DNA from: Youhaiella tibetensis
Lineage (GTDB): Bacteria; Pseudomonadota; Alphaproteobacteria; Rhizobiales; Devosiaceae
Reading direction: 5' to 3'
Assembly: GCF_008000755.1 (NCBI RefSeq)
Contig: NZ_CP041690.1
Location: 1,427,260-1,491,259, forward strand
Length of the DNA stretch: 64,000 nt
In this document: piece after piece, positions 46,205 through 56,413 of the stretch
Layout: every line of letters starts with the position of its first letter
How positions within the stretch are numbered: the first letter of the stretch is position 1
Translations under genes and position numbers: made by a program
Notes under the pieces: model-generated
What the model saw: the letters and a program-made list of their open reading frames with translations, nothing else
Database searches by the model: none
Told to the model about the DNA's origin: nothing

Positions 46205-46702
46205 TCAGGCCTTGCGCGGCGATCCCATGGGGAATGGCGCGTAGCCGACGAAACCGGTCAGTTTCCACTGTCCGCCGACCTTGCGGCAGAAATAGAGCGT
46301 CTGCCAGTTCATGATGTCGGCGCCGCCGTCAGCGCGCGCGATGGTGCCGTCGAACTTCTTGTGCGCCACTGCGATATCGCCGTTGATCTCGATGTGCTGC
46401 AGGTTCGTGGCGCGGAAGATGCCGGCGCGCTGGTCCTCGGCATAGACGACCTTCTTGGCCTCGGCCGCCTGGCGCAGCCACTCGTCGCGATAGACCTCGA
46501 GCGTGGGGAAGCCGATGCGCCAGCTGTCGGGATTGTCGGACTTGCCGGCGTCGATCCCCAGGAAACCTTCCTTGATGAAGTCGCCATCCACCATGCCCCA
46601 GTCGGCGGCCAGGAACGCGTCGATGTCGCGCTCGACAAGCATCGTCCAGATCTCGCGACGATCAGGGTCGTTGGGGAAGGGATTGGTCATAAAGCTGGAC
46701 AT
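46205..46702 (-). CDS. NTF2/SnoaL-like fold protein of unknown function
   Basis: The 165-residue protein looks like a single cone-shaped NTF2-like domain: an N-terminal helix (EIWTMLVERDIDAFLAADWGMV), a middle YRDEWLRQAAEAKKVVY helix and a C-terminal sheet ending QWKLTGFVGYAPFPMG. Such proteins may be small enzymes or ligand binders; no active-site set can be assigned. There is an in-frame second Met at residue 5. It points away from the sugar operon at 47103 and shares the 400-bp spacer with it. Confidence 0.7.
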   Translation of the reverse strand: MSSFMTNPFPNDPDRREIWTMLVERDIDAFLAADWGMVDGDFIKEGFLGIDAGKSDNPDSWRIGFPTLEVYRDEWLRQAAEAKKVVYAEDQRAGIFRATNLQHIEINGDIAVAHKKFDGTIARADGGADIMNWQTLYFCRKVGGQWKLTGFVGYAPFPMGSPRKA

Positions 46703-47102
46703 CGGCGTGCTTTCGTTGTCAGGTTTTGTTCAGGGACGTTCGGGAAACGTCCGGCAGTGTGGCGCGATCGGGGATTCGCCGCGCCAATATGTTTGAAATT
46801 TACATTTATGCAGTCCCCTCGACCTGTCCATGAAAATCCTCCTTTTCATGCACAGGGACAAGTGGGCGCGCCCACGGCCCCGCCCGATTTCTCACCATAA
46901 TGCACGAAAAGCGTGCGGTAAACGCCCATTTTCTGGGCTTAACGTACCTCAGAAACCGATTTCACCCGCCCGGCTTAGATTGGTATGCAAATCCGTGCGG
47001 AAGGCGCTTGACATCCGACCAAAGTCGCTCCTAGTCTTGAAAATCGTTTACAAACGTGGCGGGCAAAAAGTCCGTCAAAAGACTAAAGGGTTCAGGGGCG
47101 TC
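46703..47102. promoter_or_regulatory. 400-bp gene-free region with a 34-bp dyad and a promoter
   Basis: No gene is seen here. A dyad at 46823-46856 has arms CCTGT-C-CATGAAAA and TTTTCATG-C-ACAGG around TCCTCC, with one mismatch. A -35 consensus TTGACA lies at 47008-47013, followed after 18 bp by TAGTCT (47032-47037), about 70 bp before the oxidoreductase start. The dyad is 280 bp upstream of that start and may be an operator for the sugar operon or for the opposite NTF2-like gene. Confidence 0.5.
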
Positions 47103-48257
47103 ATGAAGGTAGGGATTATCGGGCTGGGCTTCCGGCTCGGGTATTTGGCGCATGTCTTCACCGAGATGGTGCCGGGTTTCGAGATCGTCGGCTATGTCGA
47201 CGATGCTCCGGCAGGCGCCACCTACGCGGCCGAGCACGGCGTCTCCATCGGCACGTCCTACCCCACCCTCGAGGACCTGCTCGAGAAGGCCGAATTCGAC
47301 GTCCTGATGGTCGGCTCGCCCAACCACATGCACCTTGGCCACATCCGCACCGGCCTCGAGCACGGCAAGAAGGTCTTCACCGAAAAGCCCGTCGTCACCA
47401 CCATCGAAGAGACGATGGCGCTGGCCGAACTCATCGGCCAGTACGGTTCGGACAACGTGATGGTCGGCCTCGTGCTGCGCTACGCCCCGCTCTACAAGGA
47501 CCTGCGCAAGGCGCAGGCCGAAGGGCTGCTGGGCGGCGTCGTCTCCATCGAAGCCTCCGAAACCATTCCGCCCTATCACGGCGCCTTCTTCATGCGCGAC
47601 TGGCGCCGCTACGAGCGCTATTCGGGCAGCTTCATGCTCGAGAAGTGCTGCCACGACCTCGACCTCTATAACGGGGTCATGGGCTGCCGGCCCAAATACG
47701 TGTCCTCCTTCGGTGGCCGCAAGATCTTCGTTCCGGAGAACGCGCCCCAGAGCCAGGGCATCAACGACATGGAAGTCTATTACCGCAAGCCTTCCGGCTG
47801 GATGGGCTCGGACAAGGTCTTCGACAGCGACGGCGACATCATCGACTACCAGACGGCCAACGTGGAATACGAGAACGGCTCGGCGCTGCTCTTCCACACC
47901 AACCTGTCGGTCCCGCACGATTTCCGCCGCTTCGCCATCATCGGCTCGAAGGGCATGGCTGAAGGCGACTTCATCCGGAACTACTTCCAGGTGACGGACT
48001 CGCGCACCTCCAACCGGCTGATCGACACCACCTACCAGCTCTCCGAGCTCTCCCAGCACTACGGTGCCGACGAGCAGATGGCGACCGATATCGGCAACCA
48101 CGTCAAGAAGGGCGAGCAACTGCCGGTTTCGGTGGTCGATGCGCTCGAAGCGGGCCTGCTGGCCCTCACCATGGACGAGGCCCGACGCACGCGAAGCGTA
48201 GTGGACATGACCCCGATCTGGCAGCGTTTCGACGCTGCACTGGGGCGCAAGGTCTGA
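47103..48257 (+). CDS. Gfo/Idh/MocA-family oxidoreductase
   Basis: The 384-residue NAD(P)-dependent dehydrogenase has an N-terminal Rossmann fold starting KVGIIGLGFRLGYLAHVF, the family's catalytic-lysine region EKPVVTT (near residue 97), and a C-terminal alpha/beta domain with EKCCHDLDLYNGVMG. Such enzymes oxidise hydroxyls of sugars, amino sugars or inositols. The ATG at 47103 was chosen at the Rossmann start. It lies 11 bp before a sugar permease gene, so it likely acts on the imported sugar. Confidence 0.87.
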   Translation: MKVGIIGLGFRLGYLAHVFTEMVPGFEIVGYVDDAPAGATYAAEHGVSIGTSYPTLEDLLEKAEFDVLMVGSPNHMHLGHIRTGLEHGKKVFTEKPVVTTIEETMALAELIGQYGSDNVMVGLVLRYAPLYKDLRKAQAEGLLGGVVSIEASETIPPYHGAFFMRDWRRYERYSGSFMLEKCCHDLDLYNGVMGCRPKYVSSFGGRKIFVPENAPQSQGINDMEVYYRKPSGWMGSDKVFDSDGDIIDYQTANVEYENGSALLFHTNLSVPHDFRRFAIIGSKGMAEGDFIRNYFQVTDSRTSNRLIDTTYQLSELSQHYGADEQMATDIGNHVKKGEQLPVSVVDALEAGLLALTMDEARRTRSVVDMTPIWQRFDAALGRKV

Positions 48258-48268
48258 GGAGGACGATC

Positions 48269-49156
48269 ATGACCAGGCAAAGTAGCGCAACCCTCTTCGC
48301 CCTGGCCCTCCTGGCTCCGGCAACGCTCTATATCCTCACGATCGTCGCCTACCCACTGGTCGATACCTTCCTCCTCTCGTTCACCAACGCCTCGCTCAGG
48401 CCGCAATCGGACTGGGTCGGCTGGGCGAACTACCAGCGCATCTTCACCGCCGGCAATTTCACCGAAGTCATCATCCGGACCTTCATCTGGACGTTCTTCT
48501 CGGTGGCCTTCAAGATGGTCATCGGCACCTGCGGCGCCGTGCTGCTCAACGCCGCGCTGCCCGGCCAGACGCTCTTCCGCATCCTCACCATGCCGCCCTG
48601 GGTCGTTCCCATGGCCATCGGCATCTTCATGTGGGGCTGGATGTATAACGGCCAGTTCGGGATGATCTCGGGCCTGCTGCAGAACTTCGGCATCGTCGAT
48701 AAGCCCATTGCCTGGCTGGCCTATGGCGACACCGCCTTCTGGGCGACCATCATCACCGACGTGTGGATCGGCGTGCCGATGGTGACGATCTATTTCCTCG
48801 CCGCCATGCAGTCGATCCCCAAGGACCTGCACGAGGCTGCCTGGACCGACGGGGCAGGGCGCTTCTACCGCTTCCGCCGCATCACGCTGCCGATGATGGT
48901 TCCGGCCATCATCACCATGTCGCTGCTCTCGCTCATCGCCACGTTCAACTCGTTCGACATCATCTGGATCCTGACCCAGGGCGGTCCGTCCGGGCAGACC
49001 ACCACGATGATCATCGACACCTACAAGACCGCCATCGGCTCGCGCAAATACGGCGAAGGCGCCGCCCGCGCCGTGGTGATCTGCATCTTCGTGACGCTCT
49101 TCTGCCTCGCCTACTTCCGTGCTGTCCGCAAGCTTACCGCCGGAGAAGCCAAATGA
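48269..49156 (+). CDS. Sugar ABC transporter permease (MalF type)
   Basis: The 295-residue permease has six hydrophobic segments and the EAA loop (LHEAAWTDGAGRFYRFRRITLPMM). An AGGAGG site lies upstream of the ATG. Its stop overlaps the next permease start by 4 bp (ATGA). It should form the channel of the GH20-linked importer. Confidence 0.91.
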   Translation: MTRQSSATLFALALLAPATLYILTIVAYPLVDTFLLSFTNASLRPQSDWVGWANYQRIFTAGNFTEVIIRTFIWTFFSVAFKMVIGTCGAVLLNAALPGQTLFRILTMPPWVVPMAIGIFMWGWMYNGQFGMISGLLQNFGIVDKPIAWLAYGDTAFWATIITDVWIGVPMVTIYFLAAMQSIPKDLHEAAWTDGAGRFYRFRRITLPMMVPAIITMSLLSLIATFNSFDIIWILTQGGPSGQTTTMIIDTYKTAIGSRKYGEGAARAVVICIFVTLFCLAYFRAVRKLTAGEAK

Positions 49157-50100
49157 GCCATCTTGCCCGCAATGCCGCGGTCGCGACCGCGGATACCCAG
49201 GACACCGCCCAGAGCGCGCCCACCACGCGCAAGAAGGCGCGGCGCTCCGCCAAGCCGATGATCGACCGCTACCGCTGGTACGAGGTCGTGGGCATCTATG
49301 CCGGCATCGCGTTGTTCCTGTTCTTCGTGCTGGCGCCCTTCATCGAAGGCTTCCTGGTTTCGCTCAAGCCGCTCGCGCTGCTCTTCTCCACGCCCTACAG
49401 CTTCTGGCCGAAGAACGGCTCGTTCGACGCCTATATCTCGATGTGGCAGAGCGTGCCCATGCTCGGGCTCTACATCTTCAACTCGTTCTTCATCTCGACC
49501 ATCGTCACGCTCGTGGTGATCGCGGTGGTGGTGCCGGCGGCCTATGCCTTCGCCCGCTTCCCGTTCACCGGGGCAGGGCTGATGCTCGGCGGGTTCCTAG
49601 CCGTCAACATGTTCTCGGGCGCCGTGCTGCTCATCCCGCTCTTCCGCCTGATGCGCACGCTCGGCCTGCTCAACACCTACTGGGCCATGATCGTGCCCGG
49701 CGCCGCCTTCCTCATTCCGTCCTCGATCTGGCTGCTGCGCACCTATCTCATGCGCATTCCCCGCGAGCTGGACGAAGCCGCCTGGGTCGATGGCGCCAGC
49801 CGCCTCTACACGCTGCGCCGCGTGATCCTGCCGCTCGCGATGCCCGGCATCGTGGTCGTGGCGATCATGACCTTCATCGGCGCCTATGCCCAACAGTTCA
49901 TCTTTGCGCTGACCTTCAACTCGAAATCCGAATTCATGCCGCTGCCGATCGGGCTCTTCGCCTTCTTCGGCAAGCAGGAGGTGATCTGGAACGAGCTGAT
50001 GGCCGCAAGTTTCGTCGGAATCCTGCCAGTCATGATCGTGATCGTGTTCTTGCAGCGCTACCTGGTGGCCGGCCTCACCGCCGGTGCCGTGAAGCAGTGA
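49153..50100 (+). CDS. Sugar ABC transporter permease (MalG type)
   Basis: The 315-residue permease has a longer, charged N-terminal tail of about 45 residues (NAAVATADTQDTAQ to KKARRSAKP) before its first membrane segment. Six membrane segments follow, with the EAA loop (ELDEAAWVDGASRLYTLRRVILPLA). It overlaps the MalF-type gene by 4 bp and precedes the binding-protein gene by 42 bp. Confidence 0.91.
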   Translation: MSHLARNAAVATADTQDTAQSAPTTRKKARRSAKPMIDRYRWYEVVGIYAGIALFLFFVLAPFIEGFLVSLKPLALLFSTPYSFWPKNGSFDAYISMWQSVPMLGLYIFNSFFISTIVTLVVIAVVVPAAYAFARFPFTGAGLMLGGFLAVNMFSGAVLLIPLFRLMRTLGLLNTYWAMIVPGAAFLIPSSIWLLRTYLMRIPRELDEAAWVDGASRLYTLRRVILPLAMPGIVVVAIMTFIGAYAQQFIFALTFNSKSEFMPLPIGLFAFFGKQEVIWNELMAASFVGILPVMIVIVFLQRYLVAGLTAGAVKQ

Positions 50101-50142
50101 GGGAAGCGGCCCCAATGGGCCGTCTATCAAGGGAGACTATTA

Positions 50143-51366
50143 ATGAACAAGATTACCGGACTTCTGGCCGTGTCGATGCTGGCGCTCGCCAGCGCCGCGC
50201 CGGCCGCCTACGCCCAGGACGTGAAGGAAATCTCCTTCATCAACTGCGGTGACGAGCTGACGGCTGGCTACGCCGACTACTTCAAGGAGTGGGAAGCCGC
50301 CAATCCTGGTTACAAGGTCGTCCCCGAAGTCGTGGGTTGGGGCCAGTGCCAGGACAAGGTGACCACCCTCGCAGCAGCCGGCACCCCGGTCTCGCTCGCC
50401 TATGTCGGCTCGCGTACGCTCAAGCAGTTCGCCCAGAACGACCTGATCGTTCCGATCCCGATGACGGACGAGGAAAAGGCCTCCTACTACAACTACGTGC
50501 CCGATACCGTCACCTTCGACGGCACCCAGTGGGGCGTGCCGGTGGCCTTCTCGACCAAGGCCCTGTTCTGGAACAAGGACCTCTTCAAGGAAGCCGGCCT
50601 GGATCCCGATACCCCGCCCAAGACCTGGGACGAGGAAATCGCCTTCGCCAAGGCCATCTCCGAGAAGACTGACGCAGCCGGCTTCGGCGTTGTCGCCAAG
50701 ACCTTCGACAACACCATGCACCAGTTCCTGCACTGGGTTTACACCAACAACGGCTCGGTGATCGACGCCGACGGCAACATCACGCTGGACAGCCCGCAGA
50801 ACCTGGCTGCCCTGACGGCCCTCAAGGAAATCACCAAGTACGCCGAAGAAGGCCCGACCGCCTACGAGCAGAACGAAGTGCGCGCCATCTGGCTCGACAA
50901 GAAGCTCGGCATGATCCACGCCTCGGTCGGCGCGGCTCTGCGCGCCCAGGAAGCTGGCCTCAACTGGGGCGTCGCTCCGCTCCCGCTCGGCCCGGACGCC
51001 AAGGGTCCCGGCACGCTGCTGATCACGGACTCGCTGGCCGTCTTCAAGGGCACCGGTGTTGAAGACCAGGCCATCAGCCTGGCCAAGTTCATCACCGCTC
51101 CCGAGCGCCAGTGGGATGCCGAAATGGCCCAGGGCCTGACCCCGCTCCGTCCGCTCGAGCCGCAGACGGACGAACTGGTCGCCAAGTCCCCGTACTGGAA
51201 GCCGTTCCTGGATGGCATCGAGTTCGGTGGTCCCGAGCCGCTGTTCACCGACTACATCGGTCTGCAGAACACCATGATCGAGATGGTCCAGTCGGTCGTG
51301 ACCGGCCAGGCCGAACCGGCTGACGCCCTCAAGAAGGCCGCTGCCGAACTCGAGCAGTACAAGTAA
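50143..51366 (+). CDS. Sugar ABC transporter substrate-binding protein (family 1)
   Basis: The 407-residue protein has a signal peptide (about residues 1-24, ending AYAQ) and the family 1 fold (EISFINCGDELTAGYADYFKEWEAANPGYKV, YVGSRTLKQFAQ, GVPVAFSTKALFWNKDLF). AAGGGAG lies ahead of the ATG. Given the GH20 enzyme downstream, the ligand may be an amino-sugar-containing oligosaccharide. It follows its permeases rather than preceding them, unlike the first sugar operon. Confidence 0.91.
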   Translation: MNKITGLLAVSMLALASAAPAAYAQDVKEISFINCGDELTAGYADYFKEWEAANPGYKVVPEVVGWGQCQDKVTTLAAAGTPVSLAYVGSRTLKQFAQNDLIVPIPMTDEEKASYYNYVPDTVTFDGTQWGVPVAFSTKALFWNKDLFKEAGLDPDTPPKTWDEEIAFAKAISEKTDAAGFGVVAKTFDNTMHQFLHWVYTNNGSVIDADGNITLDSPQNLAALTALKEITKYAEEGPTAYEQNEVRAIWLDKKLGMIHASVGAALRAQEAGLNWGVAPLPLGPDAKGPGTLLITDSLAVFKGTGVEDQAISLAKFITAPERQWDAEMAQGLTPLRPLEPQTDELVAKSPYWKPFLDGIEFGGPEPLFTDYIGLQNTMIEMVQSVVTGQAEPADALKKAAAELEQYK

Positions 51367-51389
51367 GCCACTTGCCGCGGGTCGCCGCT

Positions 51390-51412
51390 GCCACCGTTCT
51401 CCCGGCGGTGGC
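51390..51412 (+). terminator. Hairpin after the second binding-protein gene
   Basis: GCCACCG (51390-51396) and CGGTGGC (51406-51412) form a 7-bp stem, and flanking CGCGGG and CCCGC can extend the structure. It lies in the 114-bp gap before the ATPase gene and probably limits transcription into it or stabilises the upstream message. Confidence 0.55.
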
Positions 51413-51480
51413 GGCCCGCAACCAAGATAATTCCACCCGGCCAAGACGCCGGACGGTTTGACCCCGGAGACCTGACAGCA

Positions 51481-52569
<1,089 letters not shown>

Positions 52570-52609
52570 GCCGGGCCTTCCGCGGTGGAAGGGCTCGAAG
52601 GAGATTTTG

Positions 52610-53476
52610 ATGCTCGACCTCGTGGGTTACCTGCAGACCGAGAAAGAGGCATTCAGCCGGTCTGAGAAACGCCTGGCCGAACTCATCCTTTCGGACGTGG
52701 AAACCGCGCTGAGCTCCTCGATCGTGGACCTTGCGGCCTCGGCCGAGGTCTCGCCCCCCACCGTCACCCGCTTCTGCCGGCGCGTGGGCTGCGAAAGCTT
52801 CTCCGAGTTCAAGGTGCGCCTGGCCCAGAGCCGGTTCGTGGGCCAGCGGTACCTGCAGCCCGCAGAGGGCCCCAAGACCGCCCGCGATATCGCCCAGAAC
52901 ATCATCAATCACGCCCAGTCGGCGCTCTACGCCTTCTTCGAGAGCGTCGATCCGGTGGCCATCGAAAAGGCCGCCGAGCGCATCGCGGACGCGAGCTACC
53001 TGCTTTCGTTCGGCTCGGGTGGCGCCTCCTCGATGGTGGCGACCGAACTCGAGAACCGCCTGTTCCGGCTCGGACTGCGGATCAACTCGTGCCTCGACCA
53101 CCAGGCCCAGCTCATGCGCACCGCCGGCGCGCCCAAGGGCACGGCCATCATCGCTTCCTCGATGAGCGGCAACAACGAACAGCTGGCGCGCACGCTCGCC
53201 ATTGCCGGCGAATACGGCATGCCGCGCATCGTTTTCACCCGCCCGGACTCGCCGGTCGCCGCCGAAGCCGACGTGCTGCTGGCGCTGGACCTGCCCGAGC
53301 AGGCCGACATCCTGCGCCCGTCCTCGGCCCGCTACGCCTATCTCGCCATGATCGACGCGGTCTCCCAGACCGTGGCGACGCGCATCCAGACTTCGGCCGT
53401 CGCCAGCATGCGGCGGATCAAGCACCAGCTCATCGTCAATCGCGACGGTGACGACAGCCAAGCCCTCGGGGACTGA
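52610..53476 (+). CDS. RpiR/MurR-family transcriptional regulator
   Basis: The 288-residue protein has an N-terminal RpiR helix-turn-helix (SEKRLAELILSDVETALSSSIVDLAASAEVSPPTVTRFCRRVGC) and a C-terminal SIS domain (LLSFGSGGASSMVATELENRLFRLG, IASSMSGNNEQLARTLAIA) that binds phosphosugars. The ATG at 52610 has AGGAG 6 bp upstream. Members such as MurR and NagQ sense amino-sugar phosphates. Its position between the importer and GH20 genes makes it the likely regulator of this locus. Confidence 0.9.
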   Translation: MLDLVGYLQTEKEAFSRSEKRLAELILSDVETALSSSIVDLAASAEVSPPTVTRFCRRVGCESFSEFKVRLAQSRFVGQRYLQPAEGPKTARDIAQNIINHAQSALYAFFESVDPVAIEKAAERIADASYLLSFGSGGASSMVATELENRLFRLGLRINSCLDHQAQLMRTAGAPKGTAIIASSMSGNNEQLARTLAIAGEYGMPRIVFTRPDSPVAAEADVLLALDLPEQADILRPSSARYAYLAMIDAVSQTVATRIQTSAVASMRRIKHQLIVNRDGDDSQALGD

Positions 53477-53553
53477 AACGCTCCCGCCATGCCCCATCCT
53501 CCGCGCCCGCCCGGCGCGGGGCGCCTCAAACACACGCCAACACGAGACTTTCC

Positions 53554-55563
53554 ATGCCCAGCTTTTCCCTGGTCACCACCTGGACACCTGCCACGGACGG
53601 CGAGCCGCTCGGCTACGGCATCGAGCTGACCAACACCGGTAGTGAGCCGGTCAGCGGCTTCCAGCTCGGCTTTTCCGGCCCCGCGCGCATCGATCCGCAC
53701 GCCACGCTCGAAAACGGCAAGCTGCTCAAGCGCCTCTCCAACCACACCCTGATCGCCCCGCCCGACGGCTACGTGCTCGAACCCGGCCAGACCTGGACGG
53801 CGACGGCGCGCGGCCTCTCCTACGGCCTGCGCCATTGGAGCGACGGCGCCAACTCGGGCTATGTGGTCCTGGCGGACGGCACGACGGTGGTCACCGGCAC
53901 GGCGCCCACCAAGGGCAAGGGCCACAACGCGCCGCTGCTCAAGGGCGCCGCCAAGTTCCCGGTGCCGGCCAAGGCCGCCGTACCGGTCTCGATCATTCCC
54001 TGGCCGAAATCGGTTGCCACCACCGGCGCGCGCATCGCGCCTCCGGGCTTTGACCTCAAGCCCCAGGGCGAGGCCGCCAATCGTGCCGCCGCCGCCTTTG
54101 CAGGCCTCGTGGACGACCTCTTTCCCGTCGAGGCACTGGTGCGTCCGGCCTCGGAGGCCGGCATGCCCGTAAGCATCCTCGAGAAGGCAGGCATGGGGCC
54201 CGAGGCCTACGAGGTCACCTTCGCCGACAATAGTGCGACGGTCTCGGCCTCGACGCGGCAGGGCATGTTCTACGGCCTCGTCACGCTCGGACATATCCTG
54301 CGCGGCGCCCGGCAGTATCCGCAGACCTTCATCTTCCCGACGGGCGGCACCATCTCGGACGAACCGGCCTTCGAGTTCCGCGGCAGTCATCTGGACGTGG
54401 CGCGCCAGTTCTACACCGGCGCCGAAGTCATGCGGCTGATCAAGCTCATGGCCTGGAACAAGATGAACAAGTTCCACTGGCACCTGACTGAGGACGAGGC
54501 CTGGCGCCTAGAGATCGATGCCTATCCCCAGCTCACCGAAATCGCCGCCTGGCGCGGCCACGGCAAGGCGCTGCCGCCGCTGCTGGGCTCCGGCCCGCAG
54601 CCGACGGGCGGCTACTACAGCAAAGACGTGGTGCGCCAGGTCGTGGCGCTGGCCGACAGTCTGGGCATCGCAGTGATCCCCGAGATCGACATGCCGGGCC
54701 ATTTCTACGCCGCGCTCCAGGCGCTGCCCGAACTGCGCGACCCCAGCGAGACCGGCGAATACCAGTCGGTGCAGGGCTTCCCCAACAACAGCCTCAACCC
54801 TGCCCACGAGCCGGTCTACAAGTTCGTCGGGACGGTCGTGGACGAGGTTCTGGAGCTCTTCCCGGCCAACATCTTCCACTTGGGCGCCGACGAAGTGCCG
54901 CTGGCGGCCTGGTCCGGCTCGCCCCTGGCGCTCGACATGCTCGAAAAGCTGGCCGGCCCGGCCATGCGCGCCAAGCACGAAAAGCAGTTCAACCAGCTCG
55001 GCAACCATCACGGCGCCGACGAGATCGAGGGCTCGCCCACTGCGGCGCTGCAATCGGAATTCATCAAGCGGGTGCACAAGTACATCGCCAGCAAGGGCGC
55101 CATCACCGGCGGCTGGGAAGAGGCGGCGCACGGGGACGCGGTGGCCAAGGACAAGTCCTACGTCATCGGTTGGCGCAACGTTGAGATCAACCGGGCGCTG
55201 GCCGCGCGCGGCTTCGACATCGTGGTCTCGCCGGGCCAGCGCTACTATCTCGACATGGCCAATGGCATTTCGTGGGCCGAGCCGGGCGCTGGCTGGGCCG
55301 GCTGGTCGGGCCCGCAGGAGACCTATGAGTTCGAGGCCCGCGAGGGTTGGAGCGCCGACGAACTCAAGCATCTCAAGGGCATCCAGAGCTGCATCTGGTC
55401 CGAATCCATGACCGACCGCGCCATCTTCGACCGCCTGGTCTTCCCGCGCCTGTCCGCTATCGCAGAAGCCGGCTGGACGACGCCCGAGCGCAAAAGCTGG
55501 AACCGGTTCAAGGACATCGTGGGCCTGATGCCGATCATGTACGGGAACTGGGCGGCAGAGTAA
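53554..55563 (+). CDS. Beta-N-acetylhexosaminidase, GH20
   Basis: The 669-residue enzyme should remove terminal GlcNAc or GalNAc by substrate-assisted catalysis. An N-terminal beta-sandwich (about 1-140) resembling the carbohydrate-binding-like domain of chitobiases is followed by a GH20b domain (about 150-280) and the catalytic barrel (about 285-630), with KFHWHLTEDEAWRLEIDAYP and the catalytic pair Asp446-Glu447 in HLGADEVP. No signal peptide is seen, so it probably works in the cytoplasm on oligosaccharides imported intact. It ends the operon. Confidence 0.91.
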   Translation: MPSFSLVTTWTPATDGEPLGYGIELTNTGSEPVSGFQLGFSGPARIDPHATLENGKLLKRLSNHTLIAPPDGYVLEPGQTWTATARGLSYGLRHWSDGANSGYVVLADGTTVVTGTAPTKGKGHNAPLLKGAAKFPVPAKAAVPVSIIPWPKSVATTGARIAPPGFDLKPQGEAANRAAAAFAGLVDDLFPVEALVRPASEAGMPVSILEKAGMGPEAYEVTFADNSATVSASTRQGMFYGLVTLGHILRGARQYPQTFIFPTGGTISDEPAFEFRGSHLDVARQFYTGAEVMRLIKLMAWNKMNKFHWHLTEDEAWRLEIDAYPQLTEIAAWRGHGKALPPLLGSGPQPTGGYYSKDVVRQVVALADSLGIAVIPEIDMPGHFYAALQALPELRDPSETGEYQSVQGFPNNSLNPAHEPVYKFVGTVVDEVLELFPANIFHLGADEVPLAAWSGSPLALDMLEKLAGPAMRAKHEKQFNQLGNHHGADEIEGSPTAALQSEFIKRVHKYIASKGAITGGWEEAAHGDAVAKDKSYVIGWRNVEINRALAARGFDIVVSPGQRYYLDMANGISWAEPGAGWAGWSGPQETYEFEAREGWSADELKHLKGIQSCIWSESMTDRAIFDRLVFPRLSAIAEAGWTTPERKSWNRFKDIVGLMPIMYGNWAAE

Positions 55564-55584
55564 GCGCCGCCTGTTTGGGGGAAG

Positions 55585-55614
55585 AAGCCGCCATCGCGAG
55601 ATGGCGGCTTTTTT
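55585..55614 (+). terminator. Rho-independent terminator after GH20
   Basis: AAGCCGCCATC (55585-55595) and GATGGCGGCTT (55600-55610) form a perfect 11-bp stem with a GCGA tetraloop, followed directly by a T-run (the stem's last two bases plus four T). Confidence 0.92.
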
Positions 55615-55676
55615 GCTTGTTCAGGAGGGGGTGTGCTCGCCGCTTACCCCACGGCGCGGGGCAGGGCTCTTGCGGT

Positions 55677-55991
55677 CTAGTATCGGAAATCTGTCCTGAA
55701 GCGCTCGATCTGGTGCATGCGCTCGTGGAGGACGGTGACGATGCCGATGTCGCCGCTGGTCAGGTGCCGCCAATAGACGATGTGCTTTTCGTATCTGAAG
55801 AAGAACCCCTCCACGCCGAACTCGGCTGGAATGGGATTGGAGCGCGTTCGGTAGGTCTCGATCCCTTCAAACGCTTCGAAGAGCCCAACGATGTAGCGAT
55901 CAGCCTGCTCAGGACCCCACGTCTCGCGGGTATAGCGATAAATCTCATCGATCCGATGGGAAGCCGCCTCCTGAACGAGGATGCGAGCCAT
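55677..55991 (-). CDS. parE: RelE/ParE-family toxin
   Basis: The 104-residue protein has the ParE plasmid-stabilisation fold: the N-terminal helices EAASHRIDEIYRYTRETWGPEQADRYIVGLFEAFEGI, a GFFFRYEKHIVYWRHL strand region, and the C-terminal IVTVLHERMHQIERF. ParE toxins poison DNA gyrase and RelE toxins cut mRNA; the sequence favours ParE. It lies 2 bp after the antitoxin gene, the usual toxin-second order. Confidence 0.85.
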   Translation of the reverse strand: MARILVQEAASHRIDEIYRYTRETWGPEQADRYIVGLFEAFEGIETYRTRSNPIPAEFGVEGFFFRYEKHIVYWRHLTSGDIGIVTVLHERMHQIERFRTDFRY

Positions 55992-55993
55992 CG

Positions 55994-56248
55994 CTACGCC
56001 TTGTTTCGCGCGATGATCTCGGCGGCGGTCAGTGGCGTGTAGGCAGTTTCCGGCGCAGCAAATGCCAGCGTCAGTTCGGCCTTGAGCCGCTCGAATGTCT
56101 CCTGCTCGACCCGCTCCTTGTCGCGTCGGATCAGGTCGCGGATGTACTCGCTGACATTTTCGTACGAGCCGGTTTCGCTCACATTGCTGGAAACGAACTC
56201 GCTCAGGGCGCCGCTGAGCCGAACGGTCATGGTTGTAGTGCGTGGCAT
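55994..56248 (-). CDS. parD: Ribbon-helix-helix antitoxin (ParD type)
   Basis: The 84-residue protein begins with a DNA-binding ribbon and helix (TTTMTVRLSGALSEFVSSNVSETGSYENVSEYIRDLIRRDKER), typical of ParD, and has a flexible C-terminus that should wrap the toxin. The ATG at 56248 is used; the frame is open further upstream but only in unrelated sequence. Antitoxin and toxin should together repress their own promoter. Confidence 0.85.
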   Translation of the reverse strand: MPRTTTMTVRLSGALSEFVSSNVSETGSYENVSEYIRDLIRRDKERVEQETFERLKAELTLAFAAPETAYTPLTAAEIIARNKA

Positions 56249-56321
56249 GAAGGCGTCCTGCAAGAAGCTGGTCGTCTTCAATATAACCAAAGATGAACAC
56301 AGTTCAAGTTTTGGCCCGATA

Positions 56322-56393
56322 CCCAACTCCTGTCCCTCCTAACAAGGGGGAGGGACGCTTCCCGCCCCCTTGCGAGGAAGAACTGAGGGTGGG
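56322..56393. repeat. Decayed copy of the intergenic palindrome
   Basis: Arms of about 35 bp (56322-56356 and 56359-56393) are imperfectly complementary. They share CCCTCC, CAAGGGGGAGGG and GAGGGTGGG with the element at 31466-31562. It lies between parD and the M81 gene. Confidence 0.65.
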
Positions 56394-56413
56394 CGCATGC
56401 CCGCTTGCTTGGC

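Noticed and set aside
55677-56248. Genomic island boundary at the toxin-antitoxin pair
   Set aside because: No integrase, tRNA, direct repeats or clear change of base composition is seen around it.
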